Program-made: the position numbers and the translations under genes
The notes under the pieces: generated by a model
The model's input: only the letters and a program-made list of their open reading frames with translations
Told to the model about the DNA's origin: nothing
Databases searched by the model: none
Part shown: positions 14,579 to 23,239 of the stretch, one piece after another
Numbering within the stretch: position 1 is the first letter of the stretch
Layout: each line of letters begins with the position of its first letter
From: Desertivirga sp966211215
Lineage (GTDB): Bacteria > Bacteroidota > Bacteroidia > Sphingobacteriales > Sphingobacteriaceae
Reading direction: 5' to 3'
Assembly (NCBI GenBank): GCA_966211215.1
Contig: CBIHNR010000049.1
Location: 1-30,019, forward strand
Length of the DNA stretch: 30,019 nt

Positions 14579-15556
14579 ATGACACCGCAACCATCTACCA
14601 CCACAAAACCAAACTTAGCCACTTATGTCCGCGCACTTCAAGAAAGTGAATTACCAGCTGCTGACCACATTATGCGCCTGGCGTTCGGCACCTTCCTTTG
14701 CTTACCGGAACCCACCTCTTTTATGGGTGATGCCGGCTATGTACACACTCGCTGGAAAGCCAATCCAGAGGCTGCTTTTGCTGCAGAAGTCAATGGTAAG
14801 CTGATAGGTTCCAACTTTGCCAGCAACTGGGGCAGCGTTGGTTTTTTTGGTCCCCTTACTGTTCATCCCGAATACTGGGACCAGGGTGCTGCCAAACTCC
14901 TCATGGAGCCTATTATGGAATGCTTTTCAAAATGGGGTATAAAGCATGCAGGTCTTTTTACTTTTGCACAAAGTACCAAGCATGTAAATCTTTATCAGAA
15001 GTTTGGCTTTTGGCCACGATTCCTTACATCCATCATGTTCAAACCGGTAGAGCAGGTAAATGATCAACTGCAATGGTCTAAGTTTTCAGAGGTGTCGGAA
15101 GGCGAACAGGGATTTACACTTCTTGCCTGCAGGCAATTGACGGATGCGATATACGATGGGCTGGATGTAACTGGGGAAATTCAATCTGTAGCCGTGCAAG
15201 GACTCGGTGACACGCTACTCCTTTGGGAGGATGGAAAACTGGTGGGACTGGCGGTGTGCCATTACGGACCTGGAACAGAAGGGGGAAGCGACACCTGCTA
15301 CATCAAATTTGGAGCGGTGCGTTCAGGCGCCAACGCTGGGCAGGACTTTAAAAGCTTGCTGAAAGCCTGTGAAAAAATGGCTGCTGAAAAGGGCCTGCAA
15401 AAAATAGTTGCTGGTGTCAACACAGGCCGACACGAAGCGTACCAACACCTGCTTAACAGCGGTTTTCGTACAGAATTCCAGGGGGTTGCCATGGAGCGTC
15501 CCAATGAACCGGGATACAATAGAGCAGGCATATATTTGATTGATGACTGGCGGTGA
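14579..15556 (+). CDS. GNAT-family N-acetyltransferase with two GNAT-like halves
   Basis: A 325-residue soluble protein. The N-terminal GNAT domain (about 14-165) shows the acetyl-CoA binding motif A in FGPLTVHPEYWDQGAAKLL (90-108, a Q-x-G-x-A variant) and the later YQKFGFWPR beta-alpha element. The C-terminal half (about 185-320) repeats the fold less clearly (LVGLAVCHYGPG, then HEAYQHLLNSGFRTEF). Two-domain GNATs are common, and often only one half binds the cofactor well. The acceptor substrate is not predictable. The start ATG at 14579 lies behind an AT-rich, RBS-less leader. There is no operon partner: repeats follow and the next gene is convergent. Confidence 0.88.
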   Translation: MTPQPSTTTKPNLATYVRALQESELPAADHIMRLAFGTFLCLPEPTSFMGDAGYVHTRWKANPEAAFAAEVNGKLIGSNFASNWGSVGFFGPLTVHPEYWDQGAAKLLMEPIMECFSKWGIKHAGLFTFAQSTKHVNLYQKFGFWPRFLTSIMFKPVEQVNDQLQWSKFSEVSEGEQGFTLLACRQLTDAIYDGLDVTGEIQSVAVQGLGDTLLLWEDGKLVGLAVCHYGPGTEGGSDTCYIKFGAVRSGANAGQDFKSLLKACEKMAAEKGLQKIVAGVNTGRHEAYQHLLNSGFRTEFQGVAMERPNEPGYNRAGIYLIDDWR

Positions 15557-15644
15557 TCTCGATATTATTGGCAATTTCTGGTATGTACATGATCAAACGT
15601 GTAAACACAGAAGAATGGTTTTATAAAAGCAGCTTTAATCCTTA

Positions 15645-15742
15645 CTGTCCGTAGTCTTAGCGAAGCGAGACTACGGATTAATTAATGAAAAGGAGTCTCC
15701 AGATTCGACGAAAGAACGGTAAACAGCGAATCTTAAGACTCC
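15645..15742. repeat. REP-like double hairpin, copy A
   Basis: Hairpin 1 pairs CCGTAGTCT (15649-15657) with AGACTACGG (15668-15676). Hairpin 2 pairs GGAGTCT (15692-15698) and AGATTCG (15701-15707) with CGAATCT (15727-15733) and AGACTCC (15736-15742). The first approximately 70 bases recur almost identically at 21414-21486, just before the RAYT gene. The remaining gap (15557-15880) holds no other feature. Confidence 0.8.
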
Positions 15743-15880
15743 AATCTATTGGCCAATCCGTAAAGGCCATGTTGATAGATAAAATTGTCAATCAATTTAC
15801 AACCGTAGGAGTTATTAGAGCAACAAGATAAGCGGCGGATTGGAGGTTGATGTGGTTATATAAATGCTTCGCCCTAACTC

Positions 15881-16498
15881 CTATCTTCCTTTCTTCTTCG
15901 GAAAATTTACATTCTTCATTATTTCTTCTATTTGATCTGTATGGCGTTTGCTGTGGGCCGCCATAAAAAGAATTGTTTGGTAAGCATCTATTTTGCCAAA
16001 AGGAAAATCATTGTAATGGTTCCGTAAGTCATCAGAAGTGGTTTTGATGTAATTGATGTTATTCTCTCTTTTGGTTTTGAATTCCCGAAGGGTTGCCTCG
16101 TATGTGCCAAATTTACCACTAGGTTTAAAGGTTTCCGGAGCCTTTCTTTTGATACTTCGGTCAGTCATCATGCTAACAATGGCCTCATCGTTCATCTTAA
16201 CTTCGTTTCGCTTTGAAGGGTCAGCTGGTTCTTTAAGAGCCGTCTGCAAAAGTCCGATGAAATTGTTCTCAGAAATAGCAATATGTTCAAGGCACTCTGA
16301 GATGGACCAGCTGGTAGCGTCAGCTTTAAAGGCCAACTGCTCAGGAGTAAGTCCGTTTAGCTTTTTAAGTAGATTTTCCTGTGTTTCCTGTAAAAGATTT
16401 TCAGCATGCTTGCGCTCGGCATCAGTTAATGAACCGGCAGCTTTAAAGCTCATGGTTACGAAAGCGATCGTAACTAAAAGGATTATTTTAAATTTCAT
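15881..16498 (-). CDS. DinB-like protein with signal peptide
   Basis: A 205-residue protein with an N-terminal signal peptide (MKFKIILLVTIAFVTMSFKAAG). The mature part is a four-helix bundle of the DinB/YfiT-like superfamily. The metal-ligand histidines fit the family triad: H72 in ECLEHIAISE, and H182 and H186 in AAHSKRHTDQI. TSWSISECLEHI is the typical first motif. Family members are metal-binding proteins, some being bacillithiol or mycothiol transferases; most are uncharacterised. An exported version is less usual and suggests a periplasmic role. The reading starts from ATG at 16498 with the signal peptide directly following. It is convergent with the GNAT gene, with hairpin repeats between them. 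Confidence 0.88.
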   Translation of the reverse strand: MKFKIILLVTIAFVTMSFKAAGSLTDAERKHAENLLQETQENLLKKLNGLTPEQLAFKADATSWSISECLEHIAISENNFIGLLQTALKEPADPSKRNEVKMNDEAIVSMMTDRSIKRKAPETFKPSGKFGTYEATLREFKTKRENNINYIKTTSDDLRNHYNDFPFGKIDAYQTILFMAAHSKRHTDQIEEIMKNVNFPKKKGR

Positions 16499-16563
16499 AT
16501 CTATTTAGATTAAATGTTATTTATTGATGCTAGGGGATTTCTAAAAACTCCATATTTCCCCTT

Positions 16564-16611
16564 CTCTTTTGTCCAAAGGACTCCTTCGTTCAGAGGACTC
16601 CTTTGGAGGAG
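16564..16611. repeat. REP-like hairpin repeat, copy 2 of 2
   Basis: Arms TCCAAAGGA (16572-16580) and TCCTTTGGA (16599-16607). The unit matches copy 1 at 8829-8875 with about four differences (one extra T and a few substitutions). It lies between the divergent DinB-like gene and hybrid kinase gene. Confidence 0.75.
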
Positions 16612-17060
16612 GATATCTGTTCCGAGAATGCGGGAATACTTCTTTCGGGGTTTGTCCTGCCAATAAGGTAGTTGTAAAATCTGATGTAGTCATTTTCTTA
16701 TTATTTAGGTGATGATTAATATTTAAAATGAATGAGTGAATTTACGGCCTTAATATGATAATGATAGGGTGTGAAATAGACATTATATCAGGTCGATTTG
16801 GACAAGGTTCTTTTTTCACGGGGCAAAGGATTCGCTGTAAATGCTATAAAAAGCACTTTGAAAGTCTAATAATTTTAAGTAAATATGTAAACTCTCTATA
16901 AGCTTTTGAAAAACTGTGAGTTAGCTAATAGCATAAACTGGCATCTTCCTTATACTTAAAGATATTGTACTGATTGCAACAGGTTTTTCGGGTTAAAGAG
17001 CACTAAATCGATTAATATCATTAGAGTTTGTGATATTAAGGTAAATGCATTCAAACTGCC
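16612..17060. other. AT-rich upstream region of the hybrid kinase gene
   Basis: No gene or strong hairpin is visible. TAGAGTTTG at 17022-17030 resembles the -7 consensus TAnnTTTG but with a 3-base instead of 2-base gap, so it is at best a weak promoter candidate, about 30 bases before the ATG. Confidence 0.35.
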
Positions 17061-20000
17061 ATGAGAAAGCTATTCCTATTTATTGGGGGACTGTTATTTT
17101 CCTTCCTTTCTTTTTCCCAGGCCCCTGTTGGCAGCCGGGTTTATAGTTATAATCTTAAGGATGGGCTCTCATCTGGAATAGTCATCAATATTGAGCAGGA
17201 CACTAAGGGCTTTATTTGGTTTGCAACGGCTGATGGTTTGAACCGCTTTGATGGCAATGATTTTAGAGTATTTAAAACAGATCCCACCAATAAGTATAGT
17301 CTTGCAGGAAACTTTGTACAAAAGGTATTTAAAGATTCAGAAGGAACTTTATGGGTTTCATCCCGCACCGGATTGACAAGGTTTGACCCGAAAAAAGAAC
17401 AGTTTATTAAAGATGAACTGACTACTCATGCAGATTCTACCTGGGAGAATGATATAAGCCAAATCACTGAAGGTAGCGACCGGAATTTGTGGATCTCTTT
17501 CAGTACCGTAGGCTTCTCTTATTATGATAAGAGAAATAAGAAATTCAGAAATTATAACACCCGAAACCTGCCCGGGTTATCAAGTAATTACATTATGAGC
17601 GCTTACGAAGATAAGTATGGGCTGTTATGGGTTGGTACGCGGGATGCAGGAATCAATGTATTCAGAATTGGAAATAATAAAACACTGAAAAAGGTATCCA
17701 TAGATACCCAGGGCGCACTCTTAGAAAGGGTCACTTTTGTTTATGAAGACCATTTGCATAATATCTGGATCGCCACGGCAAAAGGATTAGCTTTATATAA
17801 GAGGCAGGAAAATAAGTTCTATATTTTTCACGGCCCTAAATACCACTTAAGGAGCGACTACTTTCTTTCTGTGTTAGAAGACCACAATAAGCAATTATTG
17901 GTTGGCCTGCAGGATGGTGGCATCTATAAACTCGACTTGTCTAAAATTCCCGGCCTGGCCCCGGAAAATTATGTTTTTCAGGAAGTACTGGGGCCTGACG
18001 GTTTCAACATAACCCCTCGGTCGGTTCTCTGTTTATTTCAGGATAAAGACAAAAATATTTGGGCAGGAACTTACGGAAGTGGTGTATACATGATCAGCAG
18101 TGTTGGCGACCGGTTCAAAAAATTTCAGGTTAAAGAGACTCGCGCAGGCGAAGAGGCATATCTGCGCTACTATGGAATGTGCCTGGACCATGAAGGTTAT
18201 TTGTGGTTAGGCACAGACGGAGATGGCATATATAAAACTACCGCGGCTGGTAAGTCGGTAAAACATTATAAGGCTGATGGGCGAAAAGGCAGTCTTACGA
18301 GTAACGCGATTTTGTACGGATATAGGGATAGTAAGAACAACCTATGGTTTGGCAGTTATTCGGAGGGCCTGTTTCTATATAATAGACATTCGGATTCTTT
18401 TACCAATTTCAGCCATAATCCTAAAGACAATACCAGCCTGGGTGCTAACGACGTACGGGTGATTTTTGAAGATTCCCGAAAAAATATCTGGATCGGGACT
18501 AACGGCGGAGGGTTAAGCATGTTAAATCCTGCCACTAAAAAGATGATAACCTATAACCGGGCTAACAGCGCTATTGGGTCTAACGATATACGTGCGGTGG
18601 TGGAGGATTCGAAGGGAAATTTGTGGATGGGCACCTATAGCGGTACGCTGGTATGCTTTTTAACTAAAGAGAAGAAGTTTAAGCAATACTTTCAAAACAA
18701 GGAAGGCAAAAATCTATTAACCAATAATATTATACTGTCGCTTTATTTCGATAAAAAGGAGCGACTTTGGATTGGAACAGAGGGTGACGGACTTTTCTTG
18801 TATGATATCAAAAAGAAAAGTATCAGAAAGTACAATGAAAAAAGTGGTTTAGCCAATAACGTAATTTATTCTATTAAGGCGGAAAGCCTTGAAAAACTTT
18901 GGGTAAGCACCAATAATGGGCTTTCGAAAATTGATCTGACTGCCGATAAAATTTATAATTACGATGCCTCTAGCGGAGTACTGCGTGGATTTAACCCTGG
19001 ATCAGCTTTGTATAGTGAGACTGGAAAATTCATGTGTTTTGGCGGCACAGAGGGCTGGAATATTTTTAACCCTCAGGATATAAAGCAAAGTAATTATCAA
19101 CCGGAGGTTATGATTACCGGGCTTCAGCTGTTTGGAAGCCAGGTTAAAGTCGGCGAATCAGGGGAGAATGAAAATGTGCTGGACAAAGATATCAGTGAAA
19201 CCAGTCACCTCGTACTCCAGCCAAACCAATCTGTTTTTACCCTTCAGTATGCAGCGCTCAATTATGCTTTTCCGAAAGATGCGGAGTATGCCTATATGCT
19301 TGAAAACCTGGATAAGGATTGGAATTTTGTAAAGAACCAGCGATCTGCCACCTATCGCTACCTCGATCCGGGAGTGTATGTATTTAAAGTCAAGGCAACC
19401 AATCAGGATAAAGTCTGGCCCGACAAATACACCAGTATTAAAATTACAATTTTACCACCCTGGTATAAAACATGGTGGGCGTATATCATCTATGTAATTT
19501 TAATAATAGGAGGGCCAGTAGGCTTTTACCTATTCAGAATAAATTTGATTGAAGCACAAAAAAGGGAATTAGAAAAACAGGTTGAAGCGCGTACCTCTGA
19601 GGTCGTCAAACAAGCAGAAGAACTCAAAGTACAATCAAAGGAACTGCAGTCTCAATCAGAGAGCCTGAAAGCTCTGAATAGCGACCTGGAATACCAGAAA
19701 GAGCAAGAAAAGATTTTGCGCGAAAATGCGGAAGCTTGCCGTAAAGAGGCCGACCAGGCAAATCAGGCAAAAAGTATTTTTCTTGCCACAATGAGCCATG
19801 AAATTCGAACTCCAATGAATGGAGTGATTGGTATGGCGTCACTGCTTTCCGAAACCAATCTTACCGAAGAACAAGAAGAATATGTAAATATTATTAATAC
19901 CAGTGGTGATGCTTTACTACATGTGATCAATGACATTTTAGATTTTTCTAAGATTGAAAGCGGTAGCCTCGAGTTAGAACAACACGATTTTGATCTTCGC

Positions 20001-21326
20001 CAGTGCATAGAAAGTGTATTGGATGTATTCGCTAATAAAGCCACTAGCCAAGGTTTAGATTTGGTTTACCAGATAGACCACCTCTTACCGAATATGATTG
20101 TTGGAGATAGCCTCCGATTACGCCAGATCCTGATCAACTTTGTAAGCAATGCCATGAAGTTTACGCATCAGGGCGAAGTATTTATAGAAGTAAATTTAGG
20201 CAAAGCAGCAGGTGATAATTTGGAGGTTGAGTTCCATGTAAGAGATACTGGCATCGGTATTCCACCTGATAAATTAGGAAGGTTATTTAAAGCTTTTTCG
20301 CAGGTTGATTCTTCAACTACACGTAAGTACGGTGGTACTGGTTTAGGCCTTGTCATTAGTGAAAGGTTAATTAAGCTAATGGGAGGTGAGGTGAGCGTAA
20401 GCAGTGAAGTTGGTGTAGGTTCATCTTTTAGCTTTTATATTCAAGCCCGGGCAGCCAAAAACTCCGTTAAACAATACGCAGTATTAAATACAGCTGGTAA
20501 TGAAGGAAAGAGGGTTTTGATAGTAGATGATAATGCTACTAATTTAATGATCCTTAAAAACCAGCTCGAGCTTTGGAAATTAGCCCCGGTGCTTGCATCT
20601 TCCGGGAAGGAAGCTTTAGAGATTATTAATAATGGCAAAATGTTTGATCTGATTATAACAGATATGCGGATGCCTGGAATGAACGGAATAGAATTAGCCA
20701 GGGAGATTAAGAAGATAAGTCAGAAAGTACCCATTATGCTCCTCAGTTCTGTGGGTGATGAAAGTCATGCTAAATTCCCGGAATTGTTCAGTTCTGTATT
20801 AACCAAGCCTATTAAACAGGCTCAAATGCTGAAACTGATACAAATTGAGCTTAAACAAAGTGGCGAGAAGGTTGAGGATACCGGCAAACGTTCTAATGTG
20901 CTGAATGCGGATTTTGCGGCCAATTATCCTTTGAGTATTCTGATAGCTGAAGATAATCTAATTAACCAGAAACTAGCTGTAAGGGTATTAAATAAATTGG
21001 GATATGAACCCGAAATTGCGAATGACGGAAAAGAAGCAGTTGAGATGTTCAACGCTAAATTATATGATGTGATACTGATGGACATGCAAATGCCGGTAAT
21101 GGATGGCCTGGAAGCTACAAAAGCAATACGGCAAAATTCATTAGGAAAACAGCCTGAAATAATTGCCATGACAGCAAATGCCTTACCTGAGGATAGGGAA
21201 AGGTGCCTAAGGGAAGGCATGAACGATTATATTTCGAAGCCTGTAAAGCTTGAAGAACTGCTTACAATTTTGCAGAATTCAGCGGCAAGGATTGATAAAG
21301 CTAAGAAAGCGGAGATAAAGAGTTAA
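17061..21326 (+). CDS. Hybrid two-component sensor histidine kinase with periplasmic propeller sensor and two receiver domains (HTCS-like, no AraC output)
   Basis: A 1421-residue inner-membrane sensor. There is a signal peptide at 1-20. Residues about 25-680 carry many Reg_prop repeats (patterns such as IWFATADGLNRFDG, LWVGTRDAGINVF, IWIGTNGGGLSML), predicted to form two seven-bladed propellers. A Y_Y_Y beta-sandwich follows at about 700-798. A transmembrane helix lies near 805-826, then a coiled coil (830-895). The HisKA box has H913 in MSHEIRTPMNG. The HATPase domain has QILINFVSNAMKFT, D1062 in DTGIGIP and GGTGLGL. Receiver 1 has D1201 in ITDMRMPGMNG, and receiver 2 has D1341 in LMDMQMPVMDG. 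It ends after receiver 2, whereas canonical HTCS regulators end in an AraC helix-turn-helix. It therefore needs a separate output partner. It probably senses a glycan fragment in the periplasm. Confidence 0.95.
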   Translation: MRKLFLFIGGLLFSFLSFSQAPVGSRVYSYNLKDGLSSGIVINIEQDTKGFIWFATADGLNRFDGNDFRVFKTDPTNKYSLAGNFVQKVFKDSEGTLWVSSRTGLTRFDPKKEQFIKDELTTHADSTWENDISQITEGSDRNLWISFSTVGFSYYDKRNKKFRNYNTRNLPGLSSNYIMSAYEDKYGLLWVGTRDAGINVFRIGNNKTLKKVSIDTQGALLERVTFVYEDHLHNIWIATAKGLALYKRQENKFYIFHGPKYHLRSDYFLSVLEDHNKQLLVGLQDGGIYKLDLSKIPGLAPENYVFQEVLGPDGFNITPRSVLCLFQDKDKNIWAGTYGSGVYMISSVGDRFKKFQVKETRAGEEAYLRYYGMCLDHEGYLWLGTDGDGIYKTTAAGKSVKHYKADGRKGSLTSNAILYGYRDSKNNLWFGSYSEGLFLYNRHSDSFTNFSHNPKDNTSLGANDVRVIFEDSRKNIWIGTNGGGLSMLNPATKKMITYNRANSAIGSNDIRAVVEDSKGNLWMGTYSGTLVCFLTKEKKFKQYFQNKEGKNLLTNNIILSLYFDKKERLWIGTEGDGLFLYDIKKKSIRKYNEKSGLANNVIYSIKAESLEKLWVSTNNGLSKIDLTADKIYNYDASSGVLRGFNPGSALYSETGKFMCFGGTEGWNIFNPQDIKQSNYQPEVMITGLQLFGSQVKVGESGENENVLDKDISETSHLVLQPNQSVFTLQYAALNYAFPKDAEYAYMLENLDKDWNFVKNQRSATYRYLDPGVYVFKVKATNQDKVWPDKYTSIKITILPPWYKTWWAYIIYVILIIGGPVGFYLFRINLIEAQKRELEKQVEARTSEVVKQAEELKVQSKELQSQSESLKALNSDLEYQKEQEKILRENAEACRKEADQANQAKSIFLATMSHEIRTPMNGVIGMASLLSETNLTEEQEEYVNIINTSGDALLHVINDILDFSKIESGSLELEQHDFDLRQCIESVLDVFANKATSQGLDLVYQIDHLLPNMIVGDSLRLRQILINFVSNAMKFTHQGEVFIEVNLGKAAGDNLEVEFHVRDTGIGIPPDKLGRLFKAFSQVDSSTTRKYGGTGLGLVISERLIKLMGGEVSVSSEVGVGSSFSFYIQARAAKNSVKQYAVLNTAGNEGKRVLIVDDNATNLMILKNQLELWKLAPVLASSGKEALEIINNGKMFDLIITDMRMPGMNGIELAREIKKISQKVPIMLLSSVGDESHAKFPELFSSVLTKPIKQAQMLKLIQIELKQSGEKVEDTGKRSNVLNADFAANYPLSILIAEDNLINQKLAVRVLNKLGYEPEIANDGKEAVEMFNAKLYDVILMDMQMPVMDGLEATKAIRQNSLGKQPEIIAMTANALPEDRERCLREGMNDYISKPVKLEELLTILQNSAARIDKAKKAEIKS

Positions 21327-21387
21327 TAATGCATTTGTGTTGAAGCATAAATCCATTATAAGAGCGCAGCTCAAATTGGAATTCATC

Positions 21388-21538
21388 AGCCCGTAGAGTT
21401 AGCGAAGCCGTTGCTGTCCGTAGTCTTAGCGAAGCGAGACTACGGATTAATGAATGAAAAGGAGTCTCCAGACTCCGCGAAAGAATGAAAGAAGCGCTTG
21501 GCTCACTTCCTAGCCGAGTCTCTCGCAGAGGACTCGGC
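21388..21538. repeat. REP-like hairpins upstream of the RAYT gene (copy B and left 27-bp repeat)
   Basis: A partial unit CCGTAGAGTTAGCGAAGCC (21391-21409) is followed by CCGTAGTCT/AGACTACGG (21418-21426 / 21437-21445) and GGAGTC/GACTCC (21461-21466 / 21471-21476), nearly identical to 15645-15717. Then comes a GCCGAGTC/GACTCGGC hairpin (21513-21520 / 21531-21538) inside a 27-bp segment (21511-21537) that recurs exactly at 22296-22322. Confidence 0.8.
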
Positions 21539-21628
21539 GCTTTCCCATAAAAAACATGTTTGTAAAAAACGGTTTTACCCATCTTGACTAACTTATTACT
21601 ATCTTCATAATCTCAACCTAAATCCGAT

Positions 21629-22227
21629 ATGCCCGTAAAACGACAATCCCAGATTCTCACGGTATCTATTTTATAACCTTCACTTGCGTCAGATGGCTAA
21701 AGCTTTTCCAAATTACTGATAGCTATGATCTGGTATATCAATGGTTTGATTATTTGATTAGTAAAGGGCATCATGTTATTGGCTTTGTAATTATGCCGAA
21801 TCACATTCATGCAATTATTGCTTTCAGAAATACGGGTAAAAGGATCAACACCATCATAGGAAACGGAAAACGATTTATGGCCTATGAACTAGTTGAACGT
21901 TTAAAGGATAGTAACTTTTACTTCTTGCTAGAACCAATGAGCAATTGGGTGGCCTCTTTTGATAAAGCAAGAAATAAAAAACATGAAGTTTTTGAATCCT
22001 CATTTGACTGGAAAGAATGCAACAGTGTAGGATTTATTGAGCAGAAACTGGATTATATTCATACCAACCCTTGCAAAGGCAATGAAAGACTAGCGGAACA
22101 CCCTGCAGAATATGAACATAGCTCTGCGGCTTTCTACATTAACAATGTTCAGGGACGAGTTCGTATTACGACATTTTTAGAGATGCAGGATATAGATTTA
22201 TTTAAGGTTCTAGAAACATCTCTGTAA
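21629..22227 (+). pseudogene. REP-associated tyrosine transposase (RAYT, Y1/IS200-like) with a 1-base frameshift near its start
   Basis: RAYTs are single-strand HUH/Y1 transposases that act on REP hairpins. From 21661 the frame reads GIYFITFTC (first strand of the Y1 fold) through to the HUH motif MPNHIHAI (H at 21802 and 21808) and a C-terminal YIHTNPCKGN whose Tyr is the candidate nucleophile, ending at TAA 22227. The natural start ATG 21629 (MPVKRQSQ) is in another frame; one base seems missing around 21658-21661. Translation from the internal ATG 21754 would give 157 residues, keeping HUH and Tyr but losing the first strand. Conserved core residues suggest the lesion is recent or a sequencing error. 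It is flanked by matching hairpin repeats on both sides, as expected of a RAYT locus. Confidence 0.85.
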
Positions 22228-22262
22228 CGCTGTTGAGCTTTTTATATTTTTCCTACTTGGCG

Positions 22263-22322
22263 CCGAGTCTCTCGGTACCAAACCACCCTGCTTCATAGCC
22301 GAGTCTCTCGCAGAGGACTCGG
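22263..22322. repeat. REP-like hairpins downstream of the RAYT gene (includes right 27-bp repeat)
   Basis: A short perfect hairpin CCGAG-TCT-CTCGG (22263-22275) is followed by CCGAGTC/GACTCGG (22299-22305 / 22316-22322). The segment 22296-22322 is identical to 21511-21537 upstream of the transposase gene. Confidence 0.8.
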
Positions 22323-22364
22323 GCGCTGCTCCGGAATAATCGGATATGGCGCCTTTCTCTTATT

Positions 22365-22411
22365 CACTAAGGCCGGGGCTTTCTTAGAAGGCCCCGGCCT
22401 TAGTGTTTTTT
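22365..22411 (+). terminator. Very strong intrinsic terminator, 15-bp GC-rich stem
   Basis: CACTAAGGCCGGGGC (22365-22379) pairs perfectly with 22391-22405 around an 11-base loop and is followed by TTTTTTAT. It ends transcription from the RAYT region and insulates the VOC gene. Confidence 0.92.
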
Positions 22412-22519
22412 ATAGGCACAAGGAATGTTCGCCAGACTTTGTATATTGCTGATAGCAATTTACCCATAGAAAGATAAACAACTGCCCTTAGGATAATAAG
22501 TATATTATTAACGCCAACA

Positions 22520-23176
22520 ATGAACATCCTAGAAATAGAAATACTAACCGGAAACCTCGAAGAAACGGAATATTTCTATGTTAAGGTTTTGGGGTTTCGG
22601 GCGAAAGACAAAAGTTCCAATAGCCTCTCCTTAATTGCTGGAAGCTCAATTCTAACCTTCATTCAGTCCGACGAACCAGAACCCACCTATCACTTTGCCT
22701 TCAATATTCCCAACAATAAAATTGATGAATCGCTCGGTTGGCTATCTAAAAAAGCAGAATTGATAAAAAATGAGGAAGGTACCTTTGTCACTAATTTTGA
22801 CAGTTGGAATGCTAAGTCCCTTTACTTTTACGATAATAACGGGAATGTTTTGGAATTCATTACCCGGTTTGATTTGAATGAAGTATCTGATAAGTCGTTT
22901 ACCAGCGAATCAATTTCATCTATCAGCGAAATTGGCGTAGTAACCGACACCCCAATAGCTTTTGCAGAAAAAATGATTCGTGAGCATCAGCTTCAGTATT
23001 TTGCAAAAGGCCCTAAGAGAGAAGATTTTGCTGTACTTGGCGATGACCACGGATTGATGATTATTTCTAGCTCCAATCGGGATTGGTATCCTACACATCA
23101 TAGAGCCGAGAAACACCCTGTCAAAATGAAGATAGCGGTGGGGACGGCTGTAAAAGAAATAATAGTTAATACGTGA
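22520..23176 (+). CDS. VOC-superfamily (glyoxalase/bleomycin-resistance-fold) protein
   Basis: A 218-residue cytoplasmic protein. The N-terminal half (1-115) shows the VOC pattern: ILEIEILTGNLEETEYFYVKVLGF at the start, then LSLIAGSSILTF, and finally LYFYDNNGNVLEFITR, where the glutamate of LEFI is the usual metal ligand. The C-terminal half (from about 135) repeats it in weaker form (SSISEIGVVTDTPIAFAEKMI, then VLGDDHGLMIIS). The usual first-strand His ligand is replaced by Glu (LEIEI). Members include metal-dependent lyases, dioxygenases and drug-binding proteins; the substrate cannot be told. It sits between a strong terminator and a toxin-antitoxin pair with no obvious operon partner. Confidence 0.85.
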   Translation: MNILEIEILTGNLEETEYFYVKVLGFRAKDKSSNSLSLIAGSSILTFIQSDEPEPTYHFAFNIPNNKIDESLGWLSKKAELIKNEEGTFVTNFDSWNAKSLYFYDNNGNVLEFITRFDLNEVSDKSFTSESISSISEIGVVTDTPIAFAEKMIREHQLQYFAKGPKREDFAVLGDDHGLMIISSSNRDWYPTHHRAEKHPVKMKIAVGTAVKEIIVNT

Positions 23177-23204
23177 TGTGAAATTATTAAAGATAGTTCT
23201 TTGG

Positions 23205-23236
23205 TTTGAAAATTGTTCACTATTTAGCTAACTTTG
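23205..23236 (+). promoter_or_regulatory. Near-perfect Bacteroidetes promoter for the HigBA-type operon
   Basis: TTTG (23205-23208), a 20-base spacer, then TAACTTTG (23229-23236) fit the -33 TTTG and -7 TAnnTTTG consensus. Transcription should start near 23242, right at the proposed GTG start (23240) of the toxin gene, implying a leaderless or near-leaderless message or a slightly later start. Confidence 0.6.
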
Positions 23237-23239
23237 TTT

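Noticed and set aside
16053..16508. Forward frame of 151 codons opposite the DinB-like gene
   Set aside because: Antisense shadow; the reverse-strand frame carries the signal peptide and the DinB His triad.
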